From the NCBI GenBank assembly GCA_009782975.1, contig WRIA01000042.1, forward strand, positions 1 to 5,996: 5,996 nucleotides of DNA, read 5' to 3'. Numbering within the stretch: position 1 is the stretch's first letter; each line of letters starts with the position of its first letter. Positions 5,568 through 5,996 of the stretch are shown here, one piece after another. Under the pieces are notes generated by a model, which was not told the origin of the DNA, made no database searches, and was given only the letters and a program-made list of their open reading frames with translations. Source of the DNA: Clostridiales bacterium (GTDB taxonomy: Bacteria > Bacillota_B > Dehalobacteriia > UBA4068). The translations under genes and the position numbers were made by a program.

Positions 5568-5996
5568 TTAACGGCGTATGATAACATAACCGATATCGCC
5601 AGAGATGTTTTCCAGATTTACGGGGCCGGGGCCGGTCAATTTAAGGCAGGCATCGTTTAGCCCCTCTATTTCCACACGCTGGAAAACGTAGCTGGTTTTT
5701 AACGCGGCGGAAGCGGGAAGGGCATAACAGTTTTGCAGTAAAGCGCCTGCTGTAAGGGCTGTTATCAAAGTGTCCTGAGCCTGCGCGTTTTCCAGATATT
5801 GCAGCAACATACCGGCGGTGTGGGCCTCGCCGCAGGCGGCAGCCAACATTGCCCCGGCCCGGTTAAGGCGTATATTATCCCCTTCTTTGCCCTCCAAATA
5901 GAAGCTTACTGAACCGGCGCCGGATACATAAACGGATAGCAGATCAAAAAACGCGGCTCTGGCTCCCTGTATATCCCCTGCCTCCGCCAGACCCCA
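5568..5996 (-). CDS. 3' end of an unrecognised protein gene (partial)
   Basis: The reading frame is open from the right edge of the window to a TAA stop, 142 codons, so the true start lies outside. A TTG at 5895-5897 could be mistaken for a start, but the frame continues upstream without a stop (WGLAEAGDIQGARAAFF and onward) and has no ribosome binding site there, so TTG is read as leucine. The visible part appears to have alanine- and leucine-rich helices over roughly its first two thirds, then a short beta-rich tail ending ISGDIGYVIIRR. No anchor, sortase signal or SLH domain is seen at this end. The layout of helical repeats followed by a small beta segment vaguely recalls the ends of large clostridial surface proteins of the alpha-2-macroglobulin or terpene-cyclase-like type, but this is only an impression. 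It precedes the SLH gene by 218 bases and is probably a separate transcription unit. Confidence 0.75.
   Translation of the reverse strand, partial: WGLAEAGDIQGARAAFFDLLSVYVSGAGSVSFYLEGKEGDNIRLNRAGAMLAAACGEAHTAGMLLQYLENAQAQDTLITALTAGALLQNCYALPASAALKTSYVFQRVEIEGLNDACLKLTGPGPVNLENISGDIGYVIIRR

Noticed and set aside
5568..5897. A complete 109-residue protein starting at TTG 5897
   Set aside because: The frame continues upstream to the window edge with no stop, and no ribosome binding site precedes the TTG. The gene is the 3' part of a longer one.

Overview
The window looks like chromosomal DNA from a Gram-positive-type member of the Bacillota, most likely a clostridial-class lineage. The evidence is a secreted protein carrying three C-terminal S-layer homology (SLH) domains beside a CsaB-type polysaccharide pyruvyl transferase, the usual pair for SLH anchoring to pyruvylated secondary cell wall polymer. 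Coding DNA is moderately GC-rich with frequent ATA isoleucine codons, and the gaps are strongly AT-rich. TAA, TAG and TGA are each used once as a stop, so nothing suggests recoding. I cannot name the species.

All three genes lie on the minus strand and are read from right to left. At 5568-5996 is the 3' end of a gene that enters from beyond the window. A 218-base AT-rich gap follows (5350-5567). It holds 21-bp tandem repeats, a perfect 24-bp palindrome, a plausible promoter and a strong ribosome binding site. Next is a 1004-residue exported protein (2335-5349): signal peptide, phosphodiester glycosidase (NAGPA-like) domain, two Big-type Ig-like domains, a jelly-roll-like segment, another Ig-like segment and three SLH domains. 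After only 51 bases comes a 730-residue bifunctional protein (91-2283), a GT4 glycosyltransferase fused to a CsaB pyruvyl transferase. A second set of 21-bp tandem repeats (20-82) follows directly after its stop codon.

The two complete genes probably form one transcription unit. CsaB places a pyruvate ketal on the cell wall polysaccharide, the group that SLH domains bind, and the fused glycosyltransferase may add the sugar that is modified. The SLH protein would be held in the wall by that polymer and may act on a sugar-phosphodiester there. The unit is bracketed by two sets of related 21-bp repeats sharing the core GAAGTTAAA. This is the most unusual non-coding signal in the window; spacing and core resemble tandem sites of LytTR-family response regulators, but that link is inference.

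I see no mobile element, CRISPR array, tRNA, rRNA or convincing intrinsic terminator. The genes belong to known families. The points most worth following are the repeat system, the GT4-CsaB fusion with a possible internal start, and the SLH-anchored phosphodiester glycosidase.
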